In this document: piece by piece, positions 10,389 through 19,189 of the stretch
Layout: the number at the start of each line of letters is the position of its first letter
Numbering within the stretch: the stretch's first letter is position 1
DNA from: HK1 sp965221725
GTDB lineage: Bacteria; Pseudomonadota; Gammaproteobacteria; HK1
Assembly (NCBI GenBank): GCA_965221725.1
Contig: OZ244909.1
Coordinates: 1,426,001-1,490,000 of the forward strand
Direction: 5' to 3'
DNA: 64,000 bases
The notes under the pieces: model-generated
Database searches by the model: none
Told to the model about the DNA's origin: nothing
The model's input: the letters and a program-made list of their open reading frames with translations, nothing else
Program-made: the position numbers and the translations under genes

Positions 10389-11495
10389 ATGGCCAGCTTC
10401 TCCGCCAACACCCCGCACGACCACTTTGCGAACGAGCGCATCGGGGTTCTCGTCACCAACCTCGGCACGCCGGAGGCGCCCGACCCCGGCGCGGTGCGGC
10501 GGTATCTCGCCGAGTTCCTTGCGGACCCGCGGGTCATCGAGATCCCGCGCTGGGTGTGGCGGCTCATACTGCACGGCGTGATTCTGCGTATCCGTCCTCG
10601 GCCTTCCGCCCGCGCCTATGCGAGCATCTGGACCGCCGAGGGCTCGCCGCTGCTGGTGAACTCGCAGGCGATCGCCGATGCGCTGCAAGCGCACTGGGCG
10701 CGCTCGGCGCCGGATCGCGTGACGGTGGCGCTCGGCATGCGCTACGGCAGCCCCCCAATCTCCGAGGCGTTGCTCGCGCTGCGCGAAGCGGGCGCGACCC
10801 GCATCGTGGTGCTGCCGCTCTACCCGCAGTACTCGGGCACGACCGGGGGCTCCACGTTCGATGTCGTGGCCCGCGTGCTGTCCGGCTGGCGGCGGGTGCC
10901 GGCGCTGCGTTTCATCGACCACTACCACGACGACCCCGGCTACATCGGCGCGCTCGCCGCGTCCATCGAAGCCGCGTGGTCCGAAGACGGCCTACCGGAC
11001 CGACTGCTGTTCTCCTTCCACGGTCTGCCCCAGCGCTATCTCGACGCCGGCGATCCCTACCACTGCGAGTGCCACAAGACCGCGCGCCTGACCGCAGAGA
11101 GGCTCGGCCTCGAATCGCAGCGGTGGCTCGTCGCGTTCCAGTCGCGGGTCGGGCGGGAGGAATGGCTGCGCCCCTACACCGACGAAACGCTCGTCGAGTG
11201 GGGCCGTGAGGGCGTGGGCAGGGTCGATGTCGTCTGCCCCGGTTTCCCGGCCGACTGTCTGGAGACGCTGGAGGAAATCGCGATCCGGGAACGCGAGTCC
11301 TTCGTCGACGCGGGTGGCGGGCAGCTCCGCTACATCCCGGCCCTCAACGCCACCCCGGCGCATGTGGAAGCACTCGCGACTCTCGTCGGACACGCCATGT
11401 CCGACTGGTTCGCCTTCCCGGCGGACGACGACGCAGCCCGCGAACGGCGTGCCGCCCGGGCCCGGGCCCTCGGCGCGTCCCGTTCGACGGCTTGA
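10389..11495 (+). CDS. hemH: ferrochelatase (protoheme ferro-lyase)
   Basis: Ferrochelatase inserts ferrous iron into protoporphyrin IX, the last step of protoheme synthesis, at the inner face of the membrane. The 368-residue product has the N-terminal GVLVTNLGTPEAP block and the metal-inserting histidine in LLFSFHGLPQRY (His211). The family signature continues through CECHKTARL and VVCPGFPADCLETLEEI. The ATG at 10389 is preceded by GAAGGAAAG, a good ribosome site. It starts 111 bases from the divergent tRNA-Met and appears monocistronic. The gap to lptD holds a short hairpin. Confidence 0.96.
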   Translation: MASFSANTPHDHFANERIGVLVTNLGTPEAPDPGAVRRYLAEFLADPRVIEIPRWVWRLILHGVILRIRPRPSARAYASIWTAEGSPLLVNSQAIADALQAHWARSAPDRVTVALGMRYGSPPISEALLALREAGATRIVVLPLYPQYSGTTGGSTFDVVARVLSGWRRVPALRFIDHYHDDPGYIGALAASIEAAWSEDGLPDRLLFSFHGLPQRYLDAGDPYHCECHKTARLTAERLGLESQRWLVAFQSRVGREEWLRPYTDETLVEWGREGVGRVDVVCPGFPADCLETLEEIAIRERESFVDAGGGQLRYIPALNATPAHVEALATLVGHAMSDWFAFPADDDAARERRAARARALGASRSTA

Positions 11496-11638
11496 AGCAC
11501 GTCGATATTCATCCGCCACGAGGCCGAAGCCGAATTGGTGCCCGGGATCCTTATCTTGCGGCCCGAGCCCCGGCCCGAGGGCCAAACACCCCGAGCGGGG
11601 CCAGGACCGCAGCCAGGACCGCGCCACGTTGCACGCAC

Positions 11639-11656
11639 GATCGCATCCGTGCGATC
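11639..11656. promoter_or_regulatory. perfect palindrome upstream of lptD
   Basis: GATCGCA and TGCGATC flank a 4-base loop TCCG, 26 bases before the lptD start codon. It could be an operator or a 5'-leader hairpin. No run of T follows, so it is not a good terminator for hemH. Confidence 0.3.
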
Positions 11657-11682
11657 TTGCGGCGCCCGCCACCCGCAACGAG

Positions 11683-13953
11683 ATGAAGCCAGTGTCCCGA
11701 CCTCTTCTGCTCGCGTTCGCAGTGCCGGCGTTGTTCGGGGGCGACGCCGTCGGGGCGGATGACGACTGGCAGCGGTGCGGGCCGGGATTCCGGTTGCCGG
11801 AGCCGCCGGCGCTGGAGGTGGTCGAGCCGGGCACCGATCCCGGAACCATCCACTTGCACGCCGACGAAGTGGAGTTCATCGCGGAAGGGGTTTCGAAGCT
11901 CACCGGCAACGTCACCGTCCAGCGCGGCTCGCAGCAACTGCGCAGCGAGGAAGTCGTCTACGACGAGTCCCGGGAGACCATCGAGGCCCGGGGCAATGTC
12001 GGGTTCTGGGACGAAGGGGTGTTCGTGGCGAGCGAAGGTGCCCGGGCCGAGCTTGGCGAGGATGTCGTCGCCTTCGCGCCGGCCGGCTCGTTCGTGCTGG
12101 AGAAGGCGCACGCCCACGGCAAGGCGGCCGAGGTCAGGACTTTCGGCGACGAGCGGGTGATCGCGAGCGATGTGTCCTACACGACGTGCAACCCGGACGA
12201 CCCCGACTGGCGCCTTACCGCCCGCGAGATCGAGCTCGATCGCGCCGAGGACGTCGGTGTCGCCACCGGTGTGGGGCTGGAATTCATGGGCGCGCGGGTA
12301 TTCTACCTGCCACGGTTCAGCTTCCCGCTGAGTAGCCGGCGCAAGTCCGGATTCCTCACTCCGTCGTACGGCACGAGCACATCGAGCGGCGCCGAGGTCA
12401 CGTTCCCCTACTACTTCAACCTGGCCCCGAACCGCGACGCCACGCTGAGCGCGCGCGCGATGAGCGATCGCGGCGTACAGGCGCAGGGGGAGCTGCGCTT
12501 TCTCTCCCGCGACTGGGGATCGGGACGGTTCGCGGCGGAGCATCTGCCCCACGACTCGGAGTTCGACGGCGACCGCACTGCACTCGATCTCACGCATCGC
12601 CACCGCTGGACGCACCGGTTGTCGACGGATACCCGCTTCGAATGGGTGTCGGACCGGGAATATCTCGAGGACTTGCGCCCGAGTCTCTCGCAGAGCAGCC
12701 GCTCGCATCTGCCCCGCCGGTTCGACGCGGCTTACCACGGCGCCGGGTGGGATGCGCTCCTGCGACTTCAGGATTTCATGACCCTGGATCGGGCGATCGC
12801 GCCGCAGGACCGGCCCTACGCGCAGCTCCCGCGGCTCGCGGTTCGGACGAGCCGCCCGGAGCGAAACCGGGCGCCAAACCTCGGCCTGGAAGCGGAATTC
12901 ACATACTTCGATCAGGACCGGCGCACCACCGGAACGCGAACGGACCTCCAGTCGTTCGTCACCTTCCCGAGCGTCTCGGCCGGGGCCTTCTTCCGGCCGA
13001 AGGCGACCCTGCACGCCACTGCATACCATCTGAGCCGGACCGACGAGGAAGAGGCGGCGGGGCTGGACGACAACCCGGCGCGGGTGTTGCCGAGCGTCAG
13101 CCTCGACAGCGGGCTCCTCTTCGACCGCCCCTTCACCGTCTCCGGCCGTGCTCTCACACACACCATCGAGCCCCGGCTCCACTATCTGCTCGTGCCGTAC
13201 GAACACCAGGACGATCTGCCGAACTTCGACACCATCCACCCGAGTTTCAGCTTCGCGCAGCTCTTCCGGGAGAACCGGTTCTCCGGCCGCGACCGAATCG
13301 GAGACGCCAACCAGATGACGCTTGCGCTCACCTCCCGCCTGCTCGACGAGCGCGGCCGCGAACGCGCCCGGGCGAGCGTCGGCCAGATCCGTTACTTCCG
13401 CGATCGGAAAGTCACTCTCGACGCCGTCGACGCGGCGCGGACATCCCGCTCCTCCGACCTCGTCGCGGAACTCGAAGTACGACCGGTGCCGGCCTGGCGA
13501 CTCGGAGCCGGCCTTCAGTACGATGCCGGTGACGACAGTACCGAGAAGGGCGTCCTGAACGCGCGGTACCAGCCCGCCCCCCGCCGCCTGGTCAACGTCG
13601 GGTACCGATTCGTGCGCGACACCGGCATCCCGGACGGGACCATCGAGCAGGCCGACCTGTCCTTCGCGTGGCCGATGGGAGCGAGCTGGCGGACCGTCGG
13701 CCGGTGGAGCTACGCGCTCGATGATGACCGAAGCCGCACCCTGGACGCCTTCGGTGGCCTGGAGTACGAGAGTTGCTGCTGGGGGTTCCGCACCGTGGTT
13801 CGCCGCTACCGTGTCGGCGGCCTCGCGGGCGACGACGAAGACTACGCCAACGCCGTCTACCTGCAGATCGTGCTCAAGGGCCTGACGGGTCTGGGAGAGG
13901 GCGCCGAGGCCCTGGCCACAAGTGTCTTCGCCGGCTACGAGGACGAATTCTGA
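11683..13953 (+). CDS. lptD: LPS-assembly protein LptD, outer-membrane translocon
   Basis: LptD with LptE delivers lipopolysaccharide to the outer leaflet of the outer membrane. The 756-residue product has a signal peptide (residues 1 to about 25), an N-terminal OstA-like beta-jellyroll (about 50-200, with IHLHADEVEF and GNVTVQRGSQQL) and a C-terminal beta-barrel. Cysteines at 32, 169, 698 and 699 reproduce the four-cysteine pattern whose disulfides activate E. coli LptD. It overlaps surA by one base (TGATG), so the operon is translationally coupled. SurA is the chaperone that folds LptD, which fits the arrangement. In-frame sequence upstream of ATG 11683 lacks a signal peptide. Confidence 0.95.
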   Translation: MKPVSRPLLLAFAVPALFGGDAVGADDDWQRCGPGFRLPEPPALEVVEPGTDPGTIHLHADEVEFIAEGVSKLTGNVTVQRGSQQLRSEEVVYDESRETIEARGNVGFWDEGVFVASEGARAELGEDVVAFAPAGSFVLEKAHAHGKAAEVRTFGDERVIASDVSYTTCNPDDPDWRLTAREIELDRAEDVGVATGVGLEFMGARVFYLPRFSFPLSSRRKSGFLTPSYGTSTSSGAEVTFPYYFNLAPNRDATLSARAMSDRGVQAQGELRFLSRDWGSGRFAAEHLPHDSEFDGDRTALDLTHRHRWTHRLSTDTRFEWVSDREYLEDLRPSLSQSSRSHLPRRFDAAYHGAGWDALLRLQDFMTLDRAIAPQDRPYAQLPRLAVRTSRPERNRAPNLGLEAEFTYFDQDRRTTGTRTDLQSFVTFPSVSAGAFFRPKATLHATAYHLSRTDEEEAAGLDDNPARVLPSVSLDSGLLFDRPFTVSGRALTHTIEPRLHYLLVPYEHQDDLPNFDTIHPSFSFAQLFRENRFSGRDRIGDANQMTLALTSRLLDERGRERARASVGQIRYFRDRKVTLDAVDAARTSRSSDLVAELEVRPVPAWRLGAGLQYDAGDDSTEKGVLNARYQPAPRRLVNVGYRFVRDTGIPDGTIEQADLSFAWPMGASWRTVGRWSYALDDDRSRTLDAFGGLEYESCCWGFRTVVRRYRVGGLAGDDEDYANAVYLQIVLKGLTGLGEGAEALATSVFAGYEDEF

Positions 13954-15281
13954 TGCCGGGCCTTCCGTCCTTCCCCCGGCGCTGGCGGACGCAGGTCATC
14001 GCCGGCGCGATGGCGGGGCTCTGTGCGGCGGGCGCCCCGGCGCAATCTTCATCCGGGCACGAGCTTGACCGCGTCGTCGCCGTGGTCAACGACGACATCA
14101 TCGCCAGGAGCGAGCTGGACGCCCGGCTGGAACAGGTGCGCGAGCAGCTTCGCCAGTCCGGTACGCCCCCGCCGCCACCCGATGCCCTGCGCCGACAGGT
14201 GCTCGAACGGCTGGTTCTCAGGCGGATCCAGCTCCAGATTGCCCGGGATTCGGGTATGCGCGTCAACGACGAGAACCTGAACCGCACGATCCTGCGGATC
14301 GCCGAACAGAACGAACTCACGTTGCGCGAGTTCCGCGACACCGTGGAACGCGACGGCGTCGATTACGCCCGGTTCCGCGAGGAGATCCGGGACGACATCA
14401 TGATCGCGGAGGTGCGCAGGCGCCGCGTCGAGAATCAGATCAACATCTCGCAACGCGACATCGACGACTACCTCTCGATGGTGGAGAGCCGAGGGACGGA
14501 AGCGGACCGGCACCGGTACCGCATCGGACAAATCCTGATCGCGGTCCCTGACGGGGCGTCGTCGGAGGAAATCGACGAAGCGCGCGAACGCGCGGAGCGC
14601 GTGCTCGGGGAACTCCGGGACGGAGCGGATTTCGCGAACATGGCGGTCACCCACTCCGACGGACAGAACGCTCTCGAAGGCGGCGATCTCGGCTGGCGGC
14701 TCGCTTCCGATCTCCCGACGATGCTCGCCGACGCCGTCCTCCGGCTCGATACCGGGGATGTCAGCGCCCCCATCCGCAGCGCAAGCGGCTTTCACCTCGT
14801 GAAGCTCATCGAGAAGCAGGGCAGCGAGCGGCAGATGGTCCGGCAGACCCTTGCCCGGCACATCCTCATCACCCTCGATGCGCTCACCGACAACGCCGAA
14901 GCGCGTCGCCAGCTCGGGGTGCTGCGCGAGCGTATCGTCAACGGCCAGGACTTCGGCGAGCTCGCCCGCGTGCATTCCGACGATCCCGGCTCCGCCTCGA
15001 AAGGCGGAGAGCTCGGCTGGATCGACCCCGGCAACACCGTTCCCGTCTTCGAGCGCACCATGGATGCGCTCGCACCGGGGGCGATCAGCGAGCCGTTCCA
15101 GTCCCGGTTCGGATGGCATCTGGTCCAGGTGCTGGACCGGCGCGACCGCGACGCCACCGAGACTTCCCGACGGGCGGAAGCACAGCGCCGGCTGCGGACG
15201 AGAAAGATCGAGGAGAACACGCAGGCGTGGCTGCGCCAGGTGCGCGGCGAAGCCTACGTGGAGTACCGGCTCGACGAATGA
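13953..15281 (+). CDS. surA: periplasmic chaperone and peptidyl-prolyl isomerase SurA
   Basis: SurA escorts unfolded outer-membrane proteins, including LptD, through the periplasm. The 442-residue protein has a signal peptide ending near AGAPAQ (about residue 31), a SurA-N domain starting at ELDRVVAVVNDDII, and two parvulin-type PPIase repeats (about 185-285 around RIGQILIAVPDG, and 300-400 around ARHILITLDAL). The ATG overlaps the lptD stop; the stop overlaps the pdxA start by ATGA. Length and order match the E. coli lptD-surA-pdxA-rsmA operon. Confidence 0.96.
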   Translation: MPGLPSFPRRWRTQVIAGAMAGLCAAGAPAQSSSGHELDRVVAVVNDDIIARSELDARLEQVREQLRQSGTPPPPPDALRRQVLERLVLRRIQLQIARDSGMRVNDENLNRTILRIAEQNELTLREFRDTVERDGVDYARFREEIRDDIMIAEVRRRRVENQINISQRDIDDYLSMVESRGTEADRHRYRIGQILIAVPDGASSEEIDEARERAERVLGELRDGADFANMAVTHSDGQNALEGGDLGWRLASDLPTMLADAVLRLDTGDVSAPIRSASGFHLVKLIEKQGSERQMVRQTLARHILITLDALTDNAEARRQLGVLRERIVNGQDFGELARVHSDDPGSASKGGELGWIDPGNTVPVFERTMDALAPGAISEPFQSRFGWHLVQVLDRRDRDATETSRRAEAQRRLRTRKIEENTQAWLRQVRGEAYVEYRLDE

Positions 15282-16273
15282 CCGCACGTCCTCCCGCGCT
15301 GACGCCGGGGGAGCCGGCCGGAATCGGACCCGACATCACGCTGGCCGCGGCCGCATCGGGCTGCGGACCCTTCGTCGCTTTCGCGGACCCGGAAATGCTC
15401 CGTCGCCGGGCCGAGCTGCTCGGGATCGCGATCCCGATTCGCACCGTCGGTTCGCAGATCCCCGACCTGCGGTCGATTCCTCCGGGCGAGCTGCCCGTGG
15501 TTCCCATCCGCACACCGCACGAGGTCGTGCCCGGACAACCGGACCCGGCCAACAGCGCCTACGTGATCGAATGCATCCGCGCCGCGGTGGCAGCGTGCCA
15601 CGACGGCGGCGCGGCCGGAGTCGTGACCGCACCGGTGCACAAGGGCGTCATCAACGACGCCGGGATCCCGTTCACCGGCCACACCGAGCTGCTCAGCCGT
15701 CTGGACGGCGGCGCCCGCCCGGTCATGATGCTCTGCACTCCAGGGCTCAAGGTGGCGCTCGCCACCACGCACCTGCCGCTGCGGGCGGTACCCGACGCCA
15801 TCGATTCGACGATGCTGACCGAGGTGGTCCGCATCGTCGCGCACGACCTGCGAGAGCGCTTCGCGATTCCGGCCCCCCGCATCATGGTCTGCGGACTCAA
15901 CCCGCACGCGGGCGAAGGCGGGCATCTGGGCCGTGAGGAGATCGAGTCGATCACGCCGGCAGTGGAGGCACTGCGCGCGACGGGAATCGACGCTCTCGGT
16001 CCGGTCCCGGCCGATACCGCGTTCACCCGGGAGCGGCTCGCCGACGCCGACATCGTGGTCGCGATGTACCACGATCAGGGCCTGCCCGTGCTCAAGCACG
16101 CCGGCTTCGGGCAGGCCGTCAACGTCACCCTCGGGCTCAGCTTCGTGCGCACGTCGGTCGATCACGGAACCGCCTTCGACCTCGCCGGCACGGGCCGGGC
16201 CGAGCATTCGAGCCTGGTGTCCGCCCTGGCTCTTGCCCGCGAACTCGCCGACGCCTCCCGCGCGTCGCCATGA
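15278..16273 (+). CDS. pdxA: 4-hydroxythreonine-4-phosphate dehydrogenase
   Basis: PdxA oxidises 4-phosphohydroxy-L-threonine with NAD in the DXP-dependent pathway to pyridoxal 5'-phosphate. The 331-residue protein contains the metal-binding histidines in FTGHTELL, CGLNPHAGEGGHLG and MYHDQGLPVLKH, and the N-terminal TPGEPAGIGPDI motif. It overlaps surA by 4 bases and rsmA by 4 bases (ATGA at both junctions), so all are probably one mRNA. No unusual residues stand out. Confidence 0.96.
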   Translation: MTARPPALTPGEPAGIGPDITLAAAASGCGPFVAFADPEMLRRRAELLGIAIPIRTVGSQIPDLRSIPPGELPVVPIRTPHEVVPGQPDPANSAYVIECIRAAVAACHDGGAAGVVTAPVHKGVINDAGIPFTGHTELLSRLDGGARPVMMLCTPGLKVALATTHLPLRAVPDAIDSTMLTEVVRIVAHDLRERFAIPAPRIMVCGLNPHAGEGGHLGREEIESITPAVEALRATGIDALGPVPADTAFTRERLADADIVVAMYHDQGLPVLKHAGFGQAVNVTLGLSFVRTSVDHGTAFDLAGTGRAEHSSLVSALALARELADASRASP

Positions 16274-17256
16274 GCCGCACCCCGTCCGGACGCGCCGACG
16301 CGCCGGCCCGTGACGGGCATCCCCGCAAGCGATTCGCGCAGCACTTCCTGCACGACCGGGCGGTGATACGGCGTATCGTCGATGCAATCGCGCCGGACCC
16401 CGACGACCTGATCGTGGAGATCGGACCCGGGCGCGGCGCCCTGACCCTCCCGATGCTCGGCTCGGGCTGCGCGCTGCACGCGGTCGAGATCGACCGCGAC
16501 CTCGCGGCCCGGCTCCGCTCGCAGACGCCGCGCCATCCGAACCTGACCGTCCACGAGGCGGATGCGCTCGACTTCGACCTCGACCGCATCGCCCCGCCGC
16601 CGCGGCGGTTTCGGGTGATCGGCAACCTCCCCTACAACATCTCCACGCCGCTCCTGTTCCGGCTCCTCGCGTCGCTGCCACGCATCACGGACATGCACCT
16701 GATGCTCCAGAGGGAGGTGGTCGAGCGCATGGCCTCCGCGCCCGGCACCCGCGAGTACGGGAGACTGAGCGTGATGGTGCAGCTCGACTGCGAGGTCGAG
16801 CGCGTGCTCCGGGTCGGCCCCGGAGCCTTCCACCCGGCGCCGCGCGTCGAGTCCGCGGTGGTGCGGCTCCGTCCCCGGTCGCGCACCACCCTGGACCGCG
16901 CGAGCCGGCGTCGACTCGAAGCCATCGTCCGATCCTGTTTCTCAAGACGCCGCAAGACGCTGCGCAACGCCCTGCGCGGAATCTGCGACGAGCGGTTGAT
17001 TGCCGCCTCGGGTCTCGACCCTCGGGTCCGACCGGAAATGCTGGCGGTCGGGGACTTCGTCGACCTCGCTCGCGCGAGCGTGGATCGGGGTGGCGCGAAC
17101 GCACGGATCGAGAGGCCGCAGTTGTCCACAAAATCTGTGGAAAACTTTGTGGACAAATCACCGTCGGACTGCATTCGTACTGATATACAAGGGGATCGAA
17201 ACAGATTGGCGAAAAAATCACCTGGACATGGAACTATATGGAATTCAAAGAGTTAG
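16270..17256 (+). CDS. rsmA: 16S rRNA (adenine1518/1519-N6)-dimethyltransferase
   Basis: RsmA (KsgA) dimethylates two adjacent adenines in helix 45 of 16S rRNA late in 30S assembly. The SAM motif EIGPGRGALT (about residue 54) and the catalytic NLPYNIST motif are intact, as is the N-terminal KRFAQHFLHD. The family usually ends near 270 residues; here the frame runs to 328 residues, with a basic tail from about residue 276 encoded by AT-richer DNA that also contains three DnaA-box-like sites. The tail resembles no RsmA domain, so it may be read-through into former intergenic DNA or a sequencing frameshift. Confidence 0.93.
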   Translation: MSRTPSGRADAPARDGHPRKRFAQHFLHDRAVIRRIVDAIAPDPDDLIVEIGPGRGALTLPMLGSGCALHAVEIDRDLAARLRSQTPRHPNLTVHEADALDFDLDRIAPPPRRFRVIGNLPYNISTPLLFRLLASLPRITDMHLMLQREVVERMASAPGTREYGRLSVMVQLDCEVERVLRVGPGAFHPAPRVESAVVRLRPRSRTTLDRASRRRLEAIVRSCFSRRRKTLRNALRGICDERLIAASGLDPRVRPEMLAVGDFVDLARASVDRGGANARIERPQLSTKSVENFVDKSPSDCIRTDIQGDRNRLAKKSPGHGTIWNSKS

Positions 17257-17336
17257 AAACAAAACCCAGCGCGAAAGCGGCTCTCCACCCACCGTGACCC
17301 CGGCGGTCATGAAACGATCATCATGAATGTGCATAA
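17122..17336. other. cluster of four DnaA-box-like sites in AT-rich DNA
   Basis: TTGTCCACA at 17122-17130 (plus) and, on the minus strand, TTTTCCACA (17136-17144), TTGTCCACA (17148-17156) and TTATGCACA (17328-17336). The E. coli consensus is TTWTNCACA; two sites match fully and two by 8 of 9. The first three are 12-14 bases apart. From about 17150 to 17370 the sequence is clearly AT-richer than the flanks and has several GATC sites. The rest of the 17257-17541 gap shows no gene. Confidence 0.5.
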
Positions 17337-17541
17337 GTAAAATCGAGATCCAAGCCAGATCAAGTATTTAGACCGAACATTTCACCGCTGCACGACGCGA
17401 GGGTGCGCGGCCGCGAGTCGGTCAAATTCCGGGTCGGTCCGCGGTATTCACCGACTCCCGAAGAGGCTCTCCGGTCGGTGTTTCGGTTGGACCCGATGCT
17501 CGGGCCCCCGGGTGCTTCGATTCGGCGGCGCGAGGATGCCG

Positions 17542-18366
17542 TCAACTCGCAAGATGTGCGCGCAGCGCCGCGATGACGGGACCGGTCGACGGTTCTCGTC
17601 CCCGCCAGAGGCGGAACGATTCCGCCGCCTGTTCCACGAGCATTCCGAGCCCATCCGTGGAAACCGCCGCACCCTCCTCCGCCCCCCAGCCCACGAACGG
17701 CGTCGGCCGCGCCGCGTAGGCGGTATCGTAGGCGACTCCACCGGCACGGAGGGTGCCCGCAGGCAGGGGCGGAAGATCGCCGGCGAGGCTCGCAGCAGTT
17801 GCATTGACCACCACGTCGAACGCTCGGGTTGCAAGCGCACCGAGCGCCGCCGCCTTCACCGGACCCTGCCCCTCGAAACATCGCGCCAGCTCGATGGCCC
17901 GGGATGGGGTCCGGTTGGCGATCACCAGTACCCTCGGCGACTCGTCGAGCAGTGGCCCCACCACACCCCGGGCCGCTCCGCCGGCCCCGAGCACGAGCAC
18001 CGAGCGGTCCCGGAGCTCGACCGCAAGATTGCGAGCGAGGTCCCGGACCAGCCCGATTCCGTCGGTGTTGTCGCCGCAGATGTCCGTTCCGTCGAACCAG
18101 AGCGTATTGACCGCCCCCGCCCGGGCCGCCCGCGCCGAACGCCGGGTCGCGAGCGCAAACGCCTCCTCCTTGAACGGAATCGTCACGTTGAGCCCGCTGC
18201 CGCCTCCCGCGCGGAAGCGGGCGACCGCCTCTCGAAAACCATCCGGTTCGACGGGCAACGCATCGTAGGTGACGGATTCACCGGTCTCGGCCGCGAACCG
18301 TCGGTGGATGAACGGCGACTTGCTGTGAGCGATGGGGTGGCCCATCACCGCGTAGCGATCCGGCAT
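17542..18366 (-). CDS. aroE: shikimate dehydrogenase
   Basis: AroE reduces 3-dehydroshikimate to shikimate with NADPH in aromatic amino acid synthesis. The 274-residue protein shows the substrate-binding motif HSKSPFIH, the catalytic Lys in LNVTIPFKEEA, Asn/Asp in DNTDGIGLVRDL, the nucleotide-binding GAGGAARGV and the NADP-type motif ANRTPSRA. The ATG at 18366 is chosen from the conserved MPDRYAVMGHPIAHS; neither it nor a GTG at 18408 has a clear ribosome site. It converges on rsmA and separates rsmA from apaG, which are adjacent in E. coli. Confidence 0.95.
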   Translation of the reverse strand: MPDRYAVMGHPIAHSKSPFIHRRFAAETGESVTYDALPVEPDGFREAVARFRAGGGSGLNVTIPFKEEAFALATRRSARAARAGAVNTLWFDGTDICGDNTDGIGLVRDLARNLAVELRDRSVLVLGAGGAARGVVGPLLDESPRVLVIANRTPSRAIELARCFEGQGPVKAAALGALATRAFDVVVNATAASLAGDLPPLPAGTLRAGGVAYDTAYAARPTPFVGWGAEEGAAVSTDGLGMLVEQAAESFRLWRGREPSTGPVIAALRAHLAS

Positions 18367-18524
18367 GGGAGGTGTACGATCGGAATCCGGGAGTCGGGAC
18401 GGCGCCACTCGGGGCGCTCGCCGATTGTAAGCCGGCGCTCGTTCCCGCGACAGCCCCAGCCCCCAGCCCCGCCGGACATCGTGCGCGCGCCCGATGCATA
18501 CCCCGGCCGAAGGAGATGACGAAC

Positions 18525-18794
18525 ATGATCGACCCGCGAAGATTCGACGATCTCGCCCGCCGCATCCAGGCGAGCCTCCCCCCCGGGCTCGACGAGGTCC
18601 GCGAGGATGTGACCCGCAACATTCGGGCCGTCATGGCGGCCGGAATCGCCCGGATGGATCTGGTGGAGCGGGAGGAATTCGACGTGCAGAGCGCGGTGCT
18701 CGCCCGCACCCGGGAGAAGCTGGAGGCACTGGAGCTTCGGGTCCGGGCCCTCGAAGAGCGATTCGCAGCGCCGGAGCGCAGCCTCGACCAGTGA
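18525..18794 (+). CDS. ubiK: ubiquinone biosynthesis accessory factor UbiK (YqiC/BMFP family)
   Basis: UbiK helps the soluble Ubi complex make ubiquinone under aerobic conditions; the family was first described as membrane-fusogenic coiled-coil proteins. The 89-residue product starts MIDPRRFDDLARRIQASLP and ends in a heptad-rich coiled coil (LARTREKLEALELRVRALEE). AAGGAG at 18510-18515 abuts an ATG at 18516 but lies 9 bases from the ATG at 18525, so the second start is preferred. It precedes comM, a neighbour pairing common in gammaproteobacteria. Confidence 0.9.
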   Translation: MIDPRRFDDLARRIQASLPPGLDEVREDVTRNIRAVMAAGIARMDLVEREEFDVQSAVLARTREKLEALELRVRALEERFAAPERSLDQ

Positions 18795-19189
18795 GGATCG
18801 ATCCCCCCGATCCGGCCGATCCCACCTCCGGCGCGCAGCGATCTCCGCCAACGCTCCGGGGGAGATCGGTCCGTGATGCGGTTCCGGCGAGATTTCAACC
18901 TCCGGGGCGCTCGGCCGGGGTAATTTCGAGAGCGGATTCCAGTCCGCAGCGGGGCTCTCCGGCGTGCACACCCCGCCGATCCGGCCTTCTGCATGCTGCG
19001 ATCGGCCCTGGCCGACGCCGGTGATCGGGCTTTCGCGCCCCTCGTCAGTCGCCCGCGACCTACCCGAGACCCGCCCTGCGCCGCATGTCGAGCGCGCTCC
19101 CGGCCGACACGATGCGGGCCATGCGCCCATTTCGCGACCCGCACCCGCCACCGCATGCTCGGTCCTCATCGTCGAACGGGGAACCGCAG
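18795..19189. other. 395-base intergenic region between ubiK and comM
   Basis: No credible gene is seen. An inverted repeat CGATCTCC (18839-18846) / GGAGATCG (18861-18868) with a 14-base loop is present without a following T-run. The segment near 18890-18940 is slightly AT-richer and contains GAGATTTCAACC, weakly like repeat family B. A comM promoter is expected but no convincing hexamers were found. Confidence 0.4.

Noticed and set aside
17160..17370. Enrichment of GATC sites as proof of a Dam-controlled origin
   Set aside because: GATC is frequent throughout this GC-rich window, so the count is not informative without a statistical test; only the DnaA-box match was kept.
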